Source: Syntrophobacteraceae bacterium (GTDB lineage: Bacteria > Desulfobacterota > Syntrophobacteria > Syntrophobacterales > Syntrophobacteraceae). From it: a stretch of 44,447 nucleotides of DNA. Below are positions 7,920 through 16,445 of the stretch, piece by piece. Position 1 is the stretch's first letter. The number at the start of each line of letters is the position of its first letter. The notes under the pieces are model-generated. The model was not told the origin of the DNA. It worked only from the letters and a program-made list of their open reading frames with translations, and made no database searches. Both the position numbers and the translations under genes were made by a program. The stretch lies in assembly GCA_003165235.1 (NCBI GenBank), contig PLSV01000099.1, forward strand, positions 1 through 44,447, written 5' to 3'.

Positions 7920-9107
7920 TTAGTAAAACAGATCGTATTGAGGAAGCTGGAAGAGATCACGTATGAACATAACGAGCGTATCCGGCAAATACCTTCCCCA
8001 GAGCTTTATCGGAACGTCCTTAATCTCAGCCGCCGGACTGAGCCCCACGGCAAACAGGTACTCGAGAAGAAATTCCACGTTTGTAGGGATATATCCTTTG
8101 TAGGGTTTATAGTCTCGCTGCGAGATTATCCTCTCTTCGTGGATGCTGTTCCCCAGTTCGGATTCCACCATCGCTTCCGGTGTCGACAGGATCAGCTCGA
8201 CTTTGATTCGCGCCTCCGCGTTTTCCAGGAAGGGTTCAATCCCCTTCTTCAACTCGGAGGCTGAAATACCGCGATTCACATACTTTTCCCAGCTTTTCGA
8301 ATCCCGGTATTTTCTGCAAACTTCTTCAGGGTCCCACGGAATATCAAGAATCAGGCTGGAAGCTTCATAGCTCCCGTAAAAACTCTCCCGCTCCCCAACG
8401 CCGATGGAAGGATCGCTCCTGAGGGCGCCTTCGAGCTTCGCCAGTTGTTCCTTAGTCCCAAGGATTTTGGCCCCTCCCACATCGTCTATCGTAATCGAGG
8501 ATCGGTCAAGCTGTACGGCGCCCTGACGGAAACTGTCGGCAATGCTTTCCTCAGCCTCAATAAATTCCCGGTCCATCTCCACCCGGGGAGTAATCAACTG
8601 ATCGAGCGGAATACCCGACTTTTTGGCGCGGGCGCGGGCCATCGCCATGGCTTTATTCTTAACGGTCTGGAAAATCCAGTTGACGATCCGCCTATTGGCT
8701 TTTTCGGCGATTCTTTTAGGCCGTTTGATTCTGTATGCGGCAATGAGCCGGCCGCCGTCATCGATGCAAAGGACCCCGTTGACAGGGGCTTGATAATAGA
8801 AGTACTCAGGATTTTGCCGATAGCGCCCGAACAGATATTCCATCCTGGGACTTATCTCGCCGGTAATGTGACACAGCGCGTCCCTCAGCTTTCCCTTGGA
8901 CCGTATGCGCACCTTTCCAAAGTCCCTGCAATAGAGCTTCCCGATAATTTCCCCGACCACCGTTTCAAGAGTTTCGCCCAGGACATACCCGTCGCAGATA
9001 AATATCCGCGTAAGCAGCATGGCGTCAAAAGGTTCCGGCCTTCCACAAAGCCAGCGCTCGGCAATGCGGAGCAAATCCTCTCGGTGAATGAAGGAAGTCA
9101 GGTACAT
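7920..9107 (-). CDS. Divergent RelA/SpoT-fold (nucleotidyltransferase-like) protein, function unknown
   Basis: A 395-residue protein that is not a textbook family member. Its central part follows the motif order of the RelA/SpoT (p)ppGpp synthetase domain. AYRIKRPKRIAEKANRR (about 124-140) resembles RxKxxxSIxxK. ITIDDVGGAKIL (205-216) resembles D-I-x-G-x-R-I with Lys for Arg. ESFYGSYEASSLILDIPW (241-258) resembles the GYxSLH strand but lacks the His. KVELILSTPEAMVESELG (302-319) resembles ExQIRTxxMxxxAExG with Glu304 kept but Gln and Arg lost. The changes at substrate-binding positions suggest altered or lost pyrophosphokinase activity. No HD hydrolase, TGS or ACT part is present. An N-terminal region (1-100) and a C-terminal tail (330-395) are unassigned. 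The domain call is my inference. Confidence 0.55.
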   Translation of the reverse strand: MYLTSFIHREDLLRIAERWLCGRPEPFDAMLLTRIFICDGYVLGETLETVVGEIIGKLYCRDFGKVRIRSKGKLRDALCHITGEISPRMEYLFGRYRQNPEYFYYQAPVNGVLCIDDGGRLIAAYRIKRPKRIAEKANRRIVNWIFQTVKNKAMAMARARAKKSGIPLDQLITPRVEMDREFIEAEESIADSFRQGAVQLDRSSITIDDVGGAKILGTKEQLAKLEGALRSDPSIGVGERESFYGSYEASSLILDIPWDPEEVCRKYRDSKSWEKYVNRGISASELKKGIEPFLENAEARIKVELILSTPEAMVESELGNSIHEERIISQRDYKPYKGYIPTNVEFLLEYLFAVGLSPAAEIKDVPIKLWGRYLPDTLVMFIRDLFQLPQYDLFY

Positions 9108-9374
9108 TTTTATCGCTTCTTCTCTGATTACGGACTGTGAAAATATTTTATCTTAGCACGTTTCAAGAAAAAGGGGCATGCCGGAGACGGAAGTCGGATA
9201 TAGGAACGGTTCTCGAGACGTCGAGATCGGATTTTTCAGCAAACCTTGTAGCTTTGACAGAAACCGGCTATATATCAGTATCGTAGAAGTTGATATCCTT
9301 CTTCTGACTTTCTCCACCACCCTCCTCGCATCTTGTGCGCAAAACAGGACGAATTTCTCCATACGGAGACCCTG

Positions 9375-11339
9375 ATGGGTAAAATAACAGTAACTTTCCA
9401 GCCCGAATCCACTCGCACCGAGGCGAATTCAGGCGACAAGCTGATCGATGTCGCATCCTACGCGGGCATAGACATCAGCAACCTTTGCGGAGGCCAGGGC
9501 GTCTGCGGCAGATGCCGCGTCCAGATTAAACGAGGCAGGTTAAATCTGACAGGCAAGGTTATCGGAAAGCTGAGCCGCAAAGAAATCCAACAGGGTTTTA
9601 CGCTTGCCTGCCAGGCGGAACTCGCAGAGGATGACGTTGAGGTTAGGATTCCCCCTGAGTCGCGAAGCGACATTCAAATCCAGATTTCGGATTACATCGT
9701 TGCCTTCGATGAACCGACTCACGCGCCCGGCCCGGATTACGGTCCCGCTCCCATAGTAAGGCCCCTTTGTGAGAAATATTATCTCGAACTTCCCCCACCT
9801 ACAATAAACGACAGCCTTTCCGACCTGGACCGGGTTTATAGGGCGCTTAGAAAAAAAACCCCGGAATTCCCGTACATTCAGGGGCATTTTTCATGCCTGT
9901 GGGGTCTGGCCGCTCTGCTGCGCTCAAATCAATGGAAAATAACGGCGACAGTCCACTTCCGTGATGCCGACTGCCCGATGATCCGTGACATTGAAGGCGG
10001 CAATACCACCTCGAGAAATATGGGTGTTGCAATTGATGTGGGAACCACCACTATAGCGGCCCAACTGGTCGATCTGCGCTCCGGAGCGATCCTTGGCGTG
10101 CAGGCCAGCCATAATTCCCAGGCGCGCTATGGAGAAGATGTCATATCTCGAATGATTTTCGCCTGCGGCCAGACCGGTTTGGGGCCTTTGACCGAGGCCG
10201 TAACTTTTACGATCAACGCACTTATCGATTCACTGGTCAGGAAGAGCAATATCAGCCAAAACGATATCACTTGCCTTGTGGCCGCCGGAAATACGGTTAT
10301 GAGCCATTTGCTTCTCGGCCTTGAGCCGTGCAACATCCGGACTGCTCCTTATATTCCCTCTGCTACACGGTTTCCCCAGTTCCAGGCCGCAGAAGTCGGA
10401 ATAAACGCCCATCCCAAGGCCATTTTGCATTGTATGCCCTGCGTCAGCAGCTATGTCGGCGGCGATATCACCGCAGGCGTCTACGCCTGTGGAATGTACG
10501 ATCATCATGAAATTAGCGCCCTCATCGACGTCGGAACCAACGGAGAAATTGTAATCGGAAATAACGAATGGCTCGTGTGCTCTTCGTCTTCCGCAGGTCC
10601 GGCATTTGAGGGCGGAGGGATCAAATGCGGCGTCAAGGCTATCCTGGGAGCTATTGAAAAGATCGCTGTCGATGGGGATCGCGTTCATTACGAAACCATA
10701 GGGAAACAAAAACCCATCGGGGTTTGCGGCTCCGCAATAATCGACGGAATTGCCGAACTTCTCTCCTCCGGCATAATAGACCAAAGCGGAAGGTTCACGC
10801 TTCTGGATAATCCCAGGGTGCGGCTGGTCGATGAGGTTCCCGAATTCATTGTCGCCCAGGCCGAGGAAACGGCCACAGGAGAGCCGATCGTAATCACCGA
10901 GGACGACATCTCCAATCTGATCAAGAGCAAGGGGGCCGTACTTGCGGCTGTGCGGGTGTTGCTCAAAACCCTGGACATGGATTTTGCCGATCTTGAGAAA
11001 GTCTATGTCGCGGGAGGGTTTGGCGCTCACCTCAATATCGAAAAGGCGATCTTCATCGGTCTTTTGCCCGATGTCCCGAAAGAGCGAATCCGTTTTATCG
11101 GAAACAGCTCCCTTGCCGGGGCCAGGTTTGCTCTGCTTTCCACCCATGTTTTTCACAGGGCCGAAGAGATCGCAAACCGCATGACTTATATAGAATTGAG
11201 CGTACATCCCGAATTCATGAACGAGTTCATAGCTGCGCTCTTTCTGCCTCATACGGACGCGGAGCTTTTCCCAACCGTCACGGAGTCCCTTAGGCTAAAG
11301 CAGTTCGGATTTAAGGCCGCCCGAATGCATGTGGATTAG
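9375..11339 (+). CDS. 2Fe-2S ferredoxin / ASKHA protein (RACo-like, DUF4445)
   Basis: A 654-residue protein of the family that includes the reductive activator of corrinoid methyltransferases (RACo/RamA-type). The N-terminal ferredoxin domain has C-x5-C-x2-C in LCGGQGVCGRCRVQI and a fourth Cys in FTLACQAE. A linker follows, then the ASKHA ATPase-like core: MGVAIDVGTTTIAAQLVD with the phosphate-1 loop, ALIDVGTNGEIVIG, SSSAGPAFEGGGIKCG and VYVAGGFGAHLNIEKA. The ATG at 9375 has GGAG six bases upstream; the frame opens 14 codons earlier. Family members use ATP to return Co(II) corrinoids to Co(I). No methyltransferase or corrinoid protein lies next to it here, so the partner is unknown. Confidence 0.85.
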   Translation: MGKITVTFQPESTRTEANSGDKLIDVASYAGIDISNLCGGQGVCGRCRVQIKRGRLNLTGKVIGKLSRKEIQQGFTLACQAELAEDDVEVRIPPESRSDIQIQISDYIVAFDEPTHAPGPDYGPAPIVRPLCEKYYLELPPPTINDSLSDLDRVYRALRKKTPEFPYIQGHFSCLWGLAALLRSNQWKITATVHFRDADCPMIRDIEGGNTTSRNMGVAIDVGTTTIAAQLVDLRSGAILGVQASHNSQARYGEDVISRMIFACGQTGLGPLTEAVTFTINALIDSLVRKSNISQNDITCLVAAGNTVMSHLLLGLEPCNIRTAPYIPSATRFPQFQAAEVGINAHPKAILHCMPCVSSYVGGDITAGVYACGMYDHHEISALIDVGTNGEIVIGNNEWLVCSSSSAGPAFEGGGIKCGVKAILGAIEKIAVDGDRVHYETIGKQKPIGVCGSAIIDGIAELLSSGIIDQSGRFTLLDNPRVRLVDEVPEFIVAQAEETATGEPIVITEDDISNLIKSKGAVLAAVRVLLKTLDMDFADLEKVYVAGGFGAHLNIEKAIFIGLLPDVPKERIRFIGNSSLAGARFALLSTHVFHRAEEIANRMTYIELSVHPEFMNEFIAALFLPHTDAELFPTVTESLRLKQFGFKAARMHVD

Positions 11340-11456
11340 GCGCCCGGCGATCCCTAACCGTTTAGAGGCAGCGTGCGAGGGGCAAGACAGACGCGAAGAC
11401 CGGTTTCCAATACCGGGCGTTTTTGATATCAGGGGTTCCGCCTCGTCTGGCCCTAT

Positions 11457-12353
11457 ATGGCGGGGATTTTCAATTTAAACACCTTGGCTTTGAATCGGGA
11501 ACAAATGACTATGACTGCTCTACTTCTCCTGGTGGGCTTTTTGTTGCTCGTTTCGATCTGTCTATCGCTGGCCACCTACTCTTTTTTCTGGTACGAAAAC
11601 GCATGGAGAGCTCCATTTGCGCCCGATCTTGGCGCAAAACCCGGATGGATGGTCCTTTCAGGTTTGCTTTCCTCCATCGTTAGCATGGCCTTTATAATGG
11701 TCTCCTATCCTTTTGGCCTGTTTCGACGCTTTTGGACGCCGAAGCAGATCTGTGCCGCAGGACCCGTGATTATCCTCACGCACGGACTTTATCATAATGC
11801 AAGCGCATGGCTGCTTTTTAGAAGCCGTTTGCGAAATGCAGGCTTCAAAAACGTTTTCGCCATGAACTACTGGAGTTTTTTTACCTCTTTTGAGAAAACC
11901 CTCGAGAAATTCGAAAATTTCGTCGCCGAAGCGAGAAAGGCGGTCCCGGACCAGCCGGTATACTTGATAGGCCACAGTCTTGGAGGGCTTTTGTCCAGGG
12001 TGTATGCGGAAAGAGCAAGGGATGGAGCGGTCCCCTCTGCCGTGATAACAATGGGAAGCCCACACCAGGGCTCCAAAGTAGCAGCTTTTGGCATCGGGAA
12101 GCTGGCCTCGAGTCTGCTCTACCGTGGACCTCTTTTTACCGAACTTGAATCCGGACCGCCCAGGCTGCCGTGTTACGGGGTCGCCCTCTTTTCACCAGTC
12201 GACAATATGGTGCTTCCCCCTGAAGCCATGAAGGCTCCCTACCCAGGGTGGGTCTATTATGAAACGGACCCGCTGAGCCATACTGCAATGCTCTATTCAG
12301 GATCCGTTGCAAGAAAGATGATCGAGATCCTGCAGGGCAAAGAGATCGCGTAA
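11457..12353 (+). CDS. Membrane-anchored alpha/beta hydrolase (lipase/esterase-like)
   Basis: The 298-residue protein has two hydrophobic segments in the first 90 residues (about 18-42 and 64-88), so the enzyme is likely tethered to the inner membrane. The hydrolase part follows: the oxyanion HG motif in IILTHGLYHNASAW, the nucleophile elbow GHSLGG near residue 173, Asp in FSPVDNMVLPP and His in DPLSHTAMLYS. This is a complete Ser-Asp-His triad in PGAP1/triacylglycerol-lipase order. The start is uncertain: ATG at 11457 or 11505, neither with a strong ribosome binding site. Substrate unknown. It precedes the HPr and enzyme I genes on the same strand by 160 bases, but a functional link is not shown. 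Confidence 0.82.
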   Translation: MAGIFNLNTLALNREQMTMTALLLLVGFLLLVSICLSLATYSFFWYENAWRAPFAPDLGAKPGWMVLSGLLSSIVSMAFIMVSYPFGLFRRFWTPKQICAAGPVIILTHGLYHNASAWLLFRSRLRNAGFKNVFAMNYWSFFTSFEKTLEKFENFVAEARKAVPDQPVYLIGHSLGGLLSRVYAERARDGAVPSAVITMGSPHQGSKVAAFGIGKLASSLLYRGPLFTELESGPPRLPCYGVALFSPVDNMVLPPEAMKAPYPGWVYYETDPLSHTAMLYSGSVARKMIEILQGKEIA

Positions 12354-12512
12354 TGACCTGTTCGCCCTTCTCTTTTCAGGCTCAGTTGCTAAATTGGCGT
12401 TACGCAAAGCGTGGGTCTTCCCGATATTCATGTTACGATGCCGTGCAGAGTTGACTTACCAGGCGCCCATATGCTAATAGACGCACAGTTTTTATATCGG
12501 AGGGAAATCGAT

Positions 12513-12806
12513 TTGAAATCGAGCGCCGCAGAATCTCCTGCCCTGGTGCAGGAATTCATTGTCGCCAACAGGCTGGGAATCCATGCGCGGGTTGCGGCCC
12601 AAATAGTCAAAGTCGCCAGCAGGTTTGAATCCGAAATACTCATCTCCAAGTGCGGGATTACCGTTAGCGGCAAAAGCATACTGGATCTGATGACCCTCAT
12701 CTGCCCCCATGGAAGCAAAATCCTCATCTCCGCAAAAGGTCTGGACGCAGCCGAAGCCCTCAACGCCCTGGCTGCCCTTTTTCAGGCAAAATTCGGCGAA
12801 CCCTGA
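12513..12806 (+). CDS. HPr family phosphocarrier protein
   Basis: Phosphocarrier that accepts phosphate from enzyme I. I set the start at TTG 12513, because GGAGGG ends eight bases upstream and the resulting 97 residues fit the family; the frame is open 34 codons further up without a good start. His24 in ANRLGIHARVA is the phospho-acceptor. Ser55 in SGKSILDLM matches the regulatory serine site phosphorylated by HPr kinase in other bacteria; no such kinase is in this window. The adjacent gene is enzyme I. With no EII permease nearby, a regulatory phosphorelay and not sugar transport is the likely role, as in other Desulfobacterota. Confidence 0.9.
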   Translation: MKSSAAESPALVQEFIVANRLGIHARVAAQIVKVASRFESEILISKCGITVSGKSILDLMTLICPHGSKILISAKGLDAAEALNALAALFQAKFGEP

Positions 12807-12888
12807 AGACTCTTCCCTCGACCGCAAAAATGGACTAATAATAGCAGAATTTAGGCGTTATCCTTTTTTCAGAAAGACTTGATTATTG

Positions 12889-14715
12889 ATGGACAACCAC
12901 TCCTCACTGACTATTAAAGGGATCGGGGCGGCGCCGGGAATTGCGATCGGCAAGGCCTACCTGCTCGAACGGGGCAGAATCCCCGTTCCCCGTTACAGGC
13001 TTCTGGGCGATGAGGCCGTCGCTGATGAATGCAGGCGGTTCGAAGAAGCAGTCGCCAAAGCTGAATCCGATCTGGAGGCAATAAAAAAAAGCATCAGGTC
13101 CGAATTCAGGGAACACGCGCGATTGCTCGAAGTGCAGCAGATGATTATGAGGGACCCCTCAATCTATGACGAATCCCTGCGTTATATCCAAAAGGAGCGT
13201 TCCAACGCAGAGCTTGCCGTTATAAAATCGCTCAGGAAAGCAAGAGATCTCTTCAGCGGCCTTAATGATGAAAACGCAAGGAGCAGAATAGCCGACGTGA
13301 ATGCGGCCGGAGACCGGGTCATCCGGATTCTGGCGGGGCAGAGCCATGCCAGCATGGAAGAAATTCGCGAACGGGTCATCATTATAGCTCACGATCTCTC
13401 ACCCGCCGACGCCATCCAATTGCAGGTGGGACGGACGCTGGGCGTAGTCACCGAGATCGGGGGAAGCACTTCGCATACTTCGATTGTTGCGCGCTCGCTC
13501 AACATCCCGGCGGTCGTAGCAGCCGAAAACGCCGCCCATCTCATTTCGATGGGTGACATCCTCATCGTCGACGGTGGGACGGGGACAATAATAGTCAGTC
13601 CAAGCGAGAGCGATCTAAGCTTCTATTACGAACGTCAGGAAGAATTGGAAGCTTATGTCAAACAGATCACCCGGCATGCTCATTTGCCCGCTGAAACCCG
13701 TGACGGTCACAGAGTCGGGGCTGAGGCTAATATCGAGGTCCTCGAAGAAATCGTAGCCGCAAAAGACAATGGCGCCGAAGCCATCGGCCTGTACAGGACT
13801 GAATTTTTTTTCATGAACCGGCTGGCATTCCCGGATGAGGAGGCTCTGTACAGAGATTACCGCGATTTATCGGAGCTGATGGCGCCTTGCCCGGTTACGA
13901 TCCGAACCCTCGATCTCGGCGCCGAGAAACTCACCTCCTGGTTCCCCAGACTTGAGGAAACAAACCCCGCGCTTGGACTGCGCTCCATTCGCCTTTGCCT
14001 GCACTACAAGGAATTGTTCAAAAACCAACTCCGGGCTATTCTGCGAGCCAGCGCAATCGCCGGCAACATCCGGCTGATGTTGCCCCTGGTCTCGGGCATC
14101 GGAGAAATTTTTCAGACTAAGCTCATTTTAAAAGAGGTCCAGACGGAGCTGTCCAGAAAACGAATCCCTTTCGATCAAAATATGCCCTTCGGAGTAATGA
14201 TAGAACTCCCCTCAGCCGTAGCGGTAGCAGACCTGCTGGCGCCCGAGGTGGATTTTTTCAGCATAGGAACCAATGACCTCATCCAGTACACCATTGGGAT
14301 AGATCGATCGAACGAGCACGTGGCCTATCTTTACGAACCGCTCCATCCCGGCGTTCTCAGGTTCATAAAACAGGCGGTGGATGCCGGCCACGAAGCCGGA
14401 ATCCCGGTCGCGCTTTGCGGAGAGATGGCCGGAGAGCCGATGTACGTCCCAATTCTGCTCGGCCTCAAAATCGATTCTTTCAGCATGAACCCGCTGTCCC
14501 TGCCTCGTGTCAAAAATCTTATCAGGCGATCCTCCATGAAGGAATGTTGCCGGTTTGCCGGCAAAGTGCTCCGCATGAGGACGGCGCAGGAGGTGAACCG
14601 GTCACTGAGGAAAATGGTTATGAGGAAGTTCCCGGAAGAATTCCGGGTATTCGAGCCAAACTATGACAGGAACGCAGCCGTCCCTGCACGACACTCTTTG
14701 GAAACGCAGGAATAA
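12889..14715 (+). CDS. ptsI: Phosphoenolpyruvate-protein phosphotransferase (PTS enzyme I)
   Basis: Autophosphorylates from PEP and passes phosphate to HPr. The 608 residues are somewhat longer than E. coli PtsI (575). The domain order is normal: the N-terminal HPr-binding domain (GIGAAPGIAIGKA at the start), phospho-His196 in GGSTSHTSIVARS, then the TIM-barrel PEP site with GLYRTEFFF, RTLDLGAEK, MIELPSAVAVADLL, FSIGTNDLIQY and the catalytic Cys of ALCGEMAG. The extra 30-odd residues are a basic C-terminal tail after the usual end. The ATG at 12889 is preceded only by a weak GAAAG. smpB starts 11 bases after the stop, so the two are probably co-transcribed with HPr. Confidence 0.95.
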   Translation: MDNHSSLTIKGIGAAPGIAIGKAYLLERGRIPVPRYRLLGDEAVADECRRFEEAVAKAESDLEAIKKSIRSEFREHARLLEVQQMIMRDPSIYDESLRYIQKERSNAELAVIKSLRKARDLFSGLNDENARSRIADVNAAGDRVIRILAGQSHASMEEIRERVIIIAHDLSPADAIQLQVGRTLGVVTEIGGSTSHTSIVARSLNIPAVVAAENAAHLISMGDILIVDGGTGTIIVSPSESDLSFYYERQEELEAYVKQITRHAHLPAETRDGHRVGAEANIEVLEEIVAAKDNGAEAIGLYRTEFFFMNRLAFPDEEALYRDYRDLSELMAPCPVTIRTLDLGAEKLTSWFPRLEETNPALGLRSIRLCLHYKELFKNQLRAILRASAIAGNIRLMLPLVSGIGEIFQTKLILKEVQTELSRKRIPFDQNMPFGVMIELPSAVAVADLLAPEVDFFSIGTNDLIQYTIGIDRSNEHVAYLYEPLHPGVLRFIKQAVDAGHEAGIPVALCGEMAGEPMYVPILLGLKIDSFSMNPLSLPRVKNLIRRSSMKECCRFAGKVLRMRTAQEVNRSLRKMVMRKFPEEFRVFEPNYDRNAAVPARHSLETQE

Positions 14716-14725
14716 GGTCCGGCGA

Positions 14726-15196
14726 ATGGGTGAAGCAGCAAAAATCAAAATAATCAGCCAGAACAAGAAAGCCTTTCACGACTTCGAAGTAGGTGAAAGG
14801 TTCGAGGCCGGAATCGTTCTGCTCGGCACCGAAGTGAAATCGCTGCGGGAGGGACGCGCCAACCTCAAAGACAGCTATGCCAGGGTCAAGCACAACGAAG
14901 TGTTTCTCTTTGGCCTGCACATCAGCCCATATACTCACGCTTCCTTCGATAATCATGAACCCGAACGTGTCCGGAAGCTTCTCCTGCACAGATCCGAAAT
15001 AAAAAAACTGCTGGGGAAAACTCAGGAACGCGGCTTCTCACTGGTTCCGCTTAAAGTTTATTTCAAAGAGGGAAGGGCGAAAGTGGAAATCGCCCTTGCC
15101 AGAGGCAAAAGGGAATACGACAAGCGGGAAAGCCTGAAGAGAAAGGAAGAAACCCGCGAGATGGACCGCCTGAGAAAACACCACAAAATATACTGA
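14726..15196 (+). CDS. smpB: SsrA-binding protein SmpB
   Basis: Binds tmRNA and delivers it to stalled ribosomes in trans-translation. The 156 residues match the family. Key segments are IISQNKKAFHDF, GTEVKSLREGRANLKDSYA, SPYTHASFDNHEPER, RKLLLHRSEI, SLVPLKVYFKEGRAKVEIALA and the basic tail ending in RLRKHHKIY. The start is the ATG at 14726, preceded by AAGGT; the open frame extends 21 codons into ptsI. The tmRNA gene often found next to smpB was not seen nearby. The gene is last in the plus-strand HPr-ptsI-smpB row and converges on the phosphoesterase gene. Confidence 0.96.
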   Translation: MGEAAKIKIISQNKKAFHDFEVGERFEAGIVLLGTEVKSLREGRANLKDSYARVKHNEVFLFGLHISPYTHASFDNHEPERVRKLLLHRSEIKKLLGKTQERGFSLVPLKVYFKEGRAKVEIALARGKREYDKRESLKRKEETREMDRLRKHHKIY

Positions 15197-15245
15197 CCAT
15201 CGGGTTGCGGGGCGGACAAGGCTGATGTTTTTGCTTCCGCTCCTC

Positions 15246-16361
15246 TCACTTGCGCACTACATCGAAAATTGTAACCTCAGGGGGGGCGAGGACCCGTATA
15301 GGGGGCCCCCAGGTGCCCGAGCCCCTGCTCGTGTAAAGGATCGACCCTTTAGAAAGATAATAGGGGCCGTTCTGAAGAGGGTATACGAATTCGGAGATAT
15401 AACGAAACGGAAACAACTGCCCGTAATGAGTGTGCCCGGAGAGCTGCAGGTCGAAAAGACCCAGACTCTCGTCGGCCGGGTCAGGCCTGTGCTTCAGAAA
15501 GAGAGTGAAGAGGCCGTTTTGAGCCTTTTCCAGGATGGCCTTTTCATCCTCAGCCAGACCGGTCGCAGGATCGTCAACCCCGACGATATTCAAAATATTG
15601 TCCACCGTTTTCACCTCGCCGCTCAGCACGGTGAAACCAAAAGCTCTTTCTGCCTGAAGCGATTCAGCCAGCCCGGCGTAAACTTCGTGATTGCCCGTTA
15701 TGGCATACTTTCCGAGCCGAGGCCGCAACCTTGCAAACAGGGCCGCAAGACCCTCCATTCTCTCCATGTCTCCATCGACAAGATCGCCTGTGCTTACGAT
15801 AATGTCCGGATTCTCAGCCTCAACCTTGCCCAGAATGTCGGCCATACTCTCTTCTCTGACTATTAGTCCGAGATGCACGTCAGAGATTTGGGCTATTCTC
15901 AACCGGTCGGCGCCCATGGGAAGTTTGTCCGTCTTTACGACGATTCTTTCCACCTGTATGGACCGAGCCTCAAAATACCCGTAGACGTTTATGACAAATG
16001 CTGCAGCGAGGACGCACGCGGCAGCGGTCGAGCCGGTGAAAGTGGGCAGAGAAGACCCGGCGATAAGGTTTCCCAGCTTGCAAAGGATTCCGGCAGCGCC
16101 TATCAGCAAAAAACCCCAGAAAGAATAAAAGAGAAATCCCAGCCAGCCATATCCCAGGAGAGCGCTTGCGCGCGCCAGTATGTAGTGGTCGCCCTTTTCG
16201 AGCAACCGAGTCCCGACTGGAGCAAAAACCATAATGGCCATGAACAAAATCAGCAAAAGATGGACGGGCCACTTTACTGGCAGGAGGACCTTGACACGGG
16301 AATAGACGAATGCGTGCAAAAACGAATAGATTGAGAAAAAAACTATAAGGAATCTGATCAT
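15246..16361 (-). CDS. Membrane-anchored metallophosphoesterase (YkuE/YaeI-like)
   Basis: Calcineurin-like dimetal phosphoesterase of 371 residues. The first 130 residues hold about four hydrophobic membrane helices. The catalytic domain then shows the full motif set: QISDVHLG, STGDLVDGD, ITGNHEVY, the bridging His in LKHRPDP and LSGHTHYGQLFP, and the C-terminal SRGSGTWGPPIR typical of YkuE/YaeI, some of which act on UDP-diacylglucosamine or other envelope lipids. Substrate here is inferred only in general terms (phospholipid or nucleotide-linked envelope precursor). I use the ATG at 16361; a TTG two codons earlier is possible. Neither has a strong ribosome binding site. Confidence 0.9.
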   Translation of the reverse strand: MIRFLIVFFSIYSFLHAFVYSRVKVLLPVKWPVHLLLILFMAIMVFAPVGTRLLEKGDHYILARASALLGYGWLGFLFYSFWGFLLIGAAGILCKLGNLIAGSSLPTFTGSTAAACVLAAAFVINVYGYFEARSIQVERIVVKTDKLPMGADRLRIAQISDVHLGLIVREESMADILGKVEAENPDIIVSTGDLVDGDMERMEGLAALFARLRPRLGKYAITGNHEVYAGLAESLQAERAFGFTVLSGEVKTVDNILNIVGVDDPATGLAEDEKAILEKAQNGLFTLFLKHRPDPADESLGLFDLQLSGHTHYGQLFPFRYISEFVYPLQNGPYYLSKGSILYTSRGSGTWGPPIRVLAPPEVTIFDVVRK

Positions 16362-16445
16362 GTCCAACGCCGCTCAGATAATGATGAAAATCTGCGGTTT
16401 ATCCCCTCCGCGCTTTCCGGGCGCTTTTCTGCGAAGGTCGTAGAT

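Noticed and set aside
9253-9290. TTGACA with TATATA before the ASKHA gene as promoter
   Set aside because: The spacer to TATATA is too short and the 17-base position gives AGTATC; not convincing enough to annotate.
10230-11252. Long minus-strand frame opposite the ASKHA protein
   Set aside because: Antisense shadow; the plus strand has the complete ferredoxin and ASKHA motifs.
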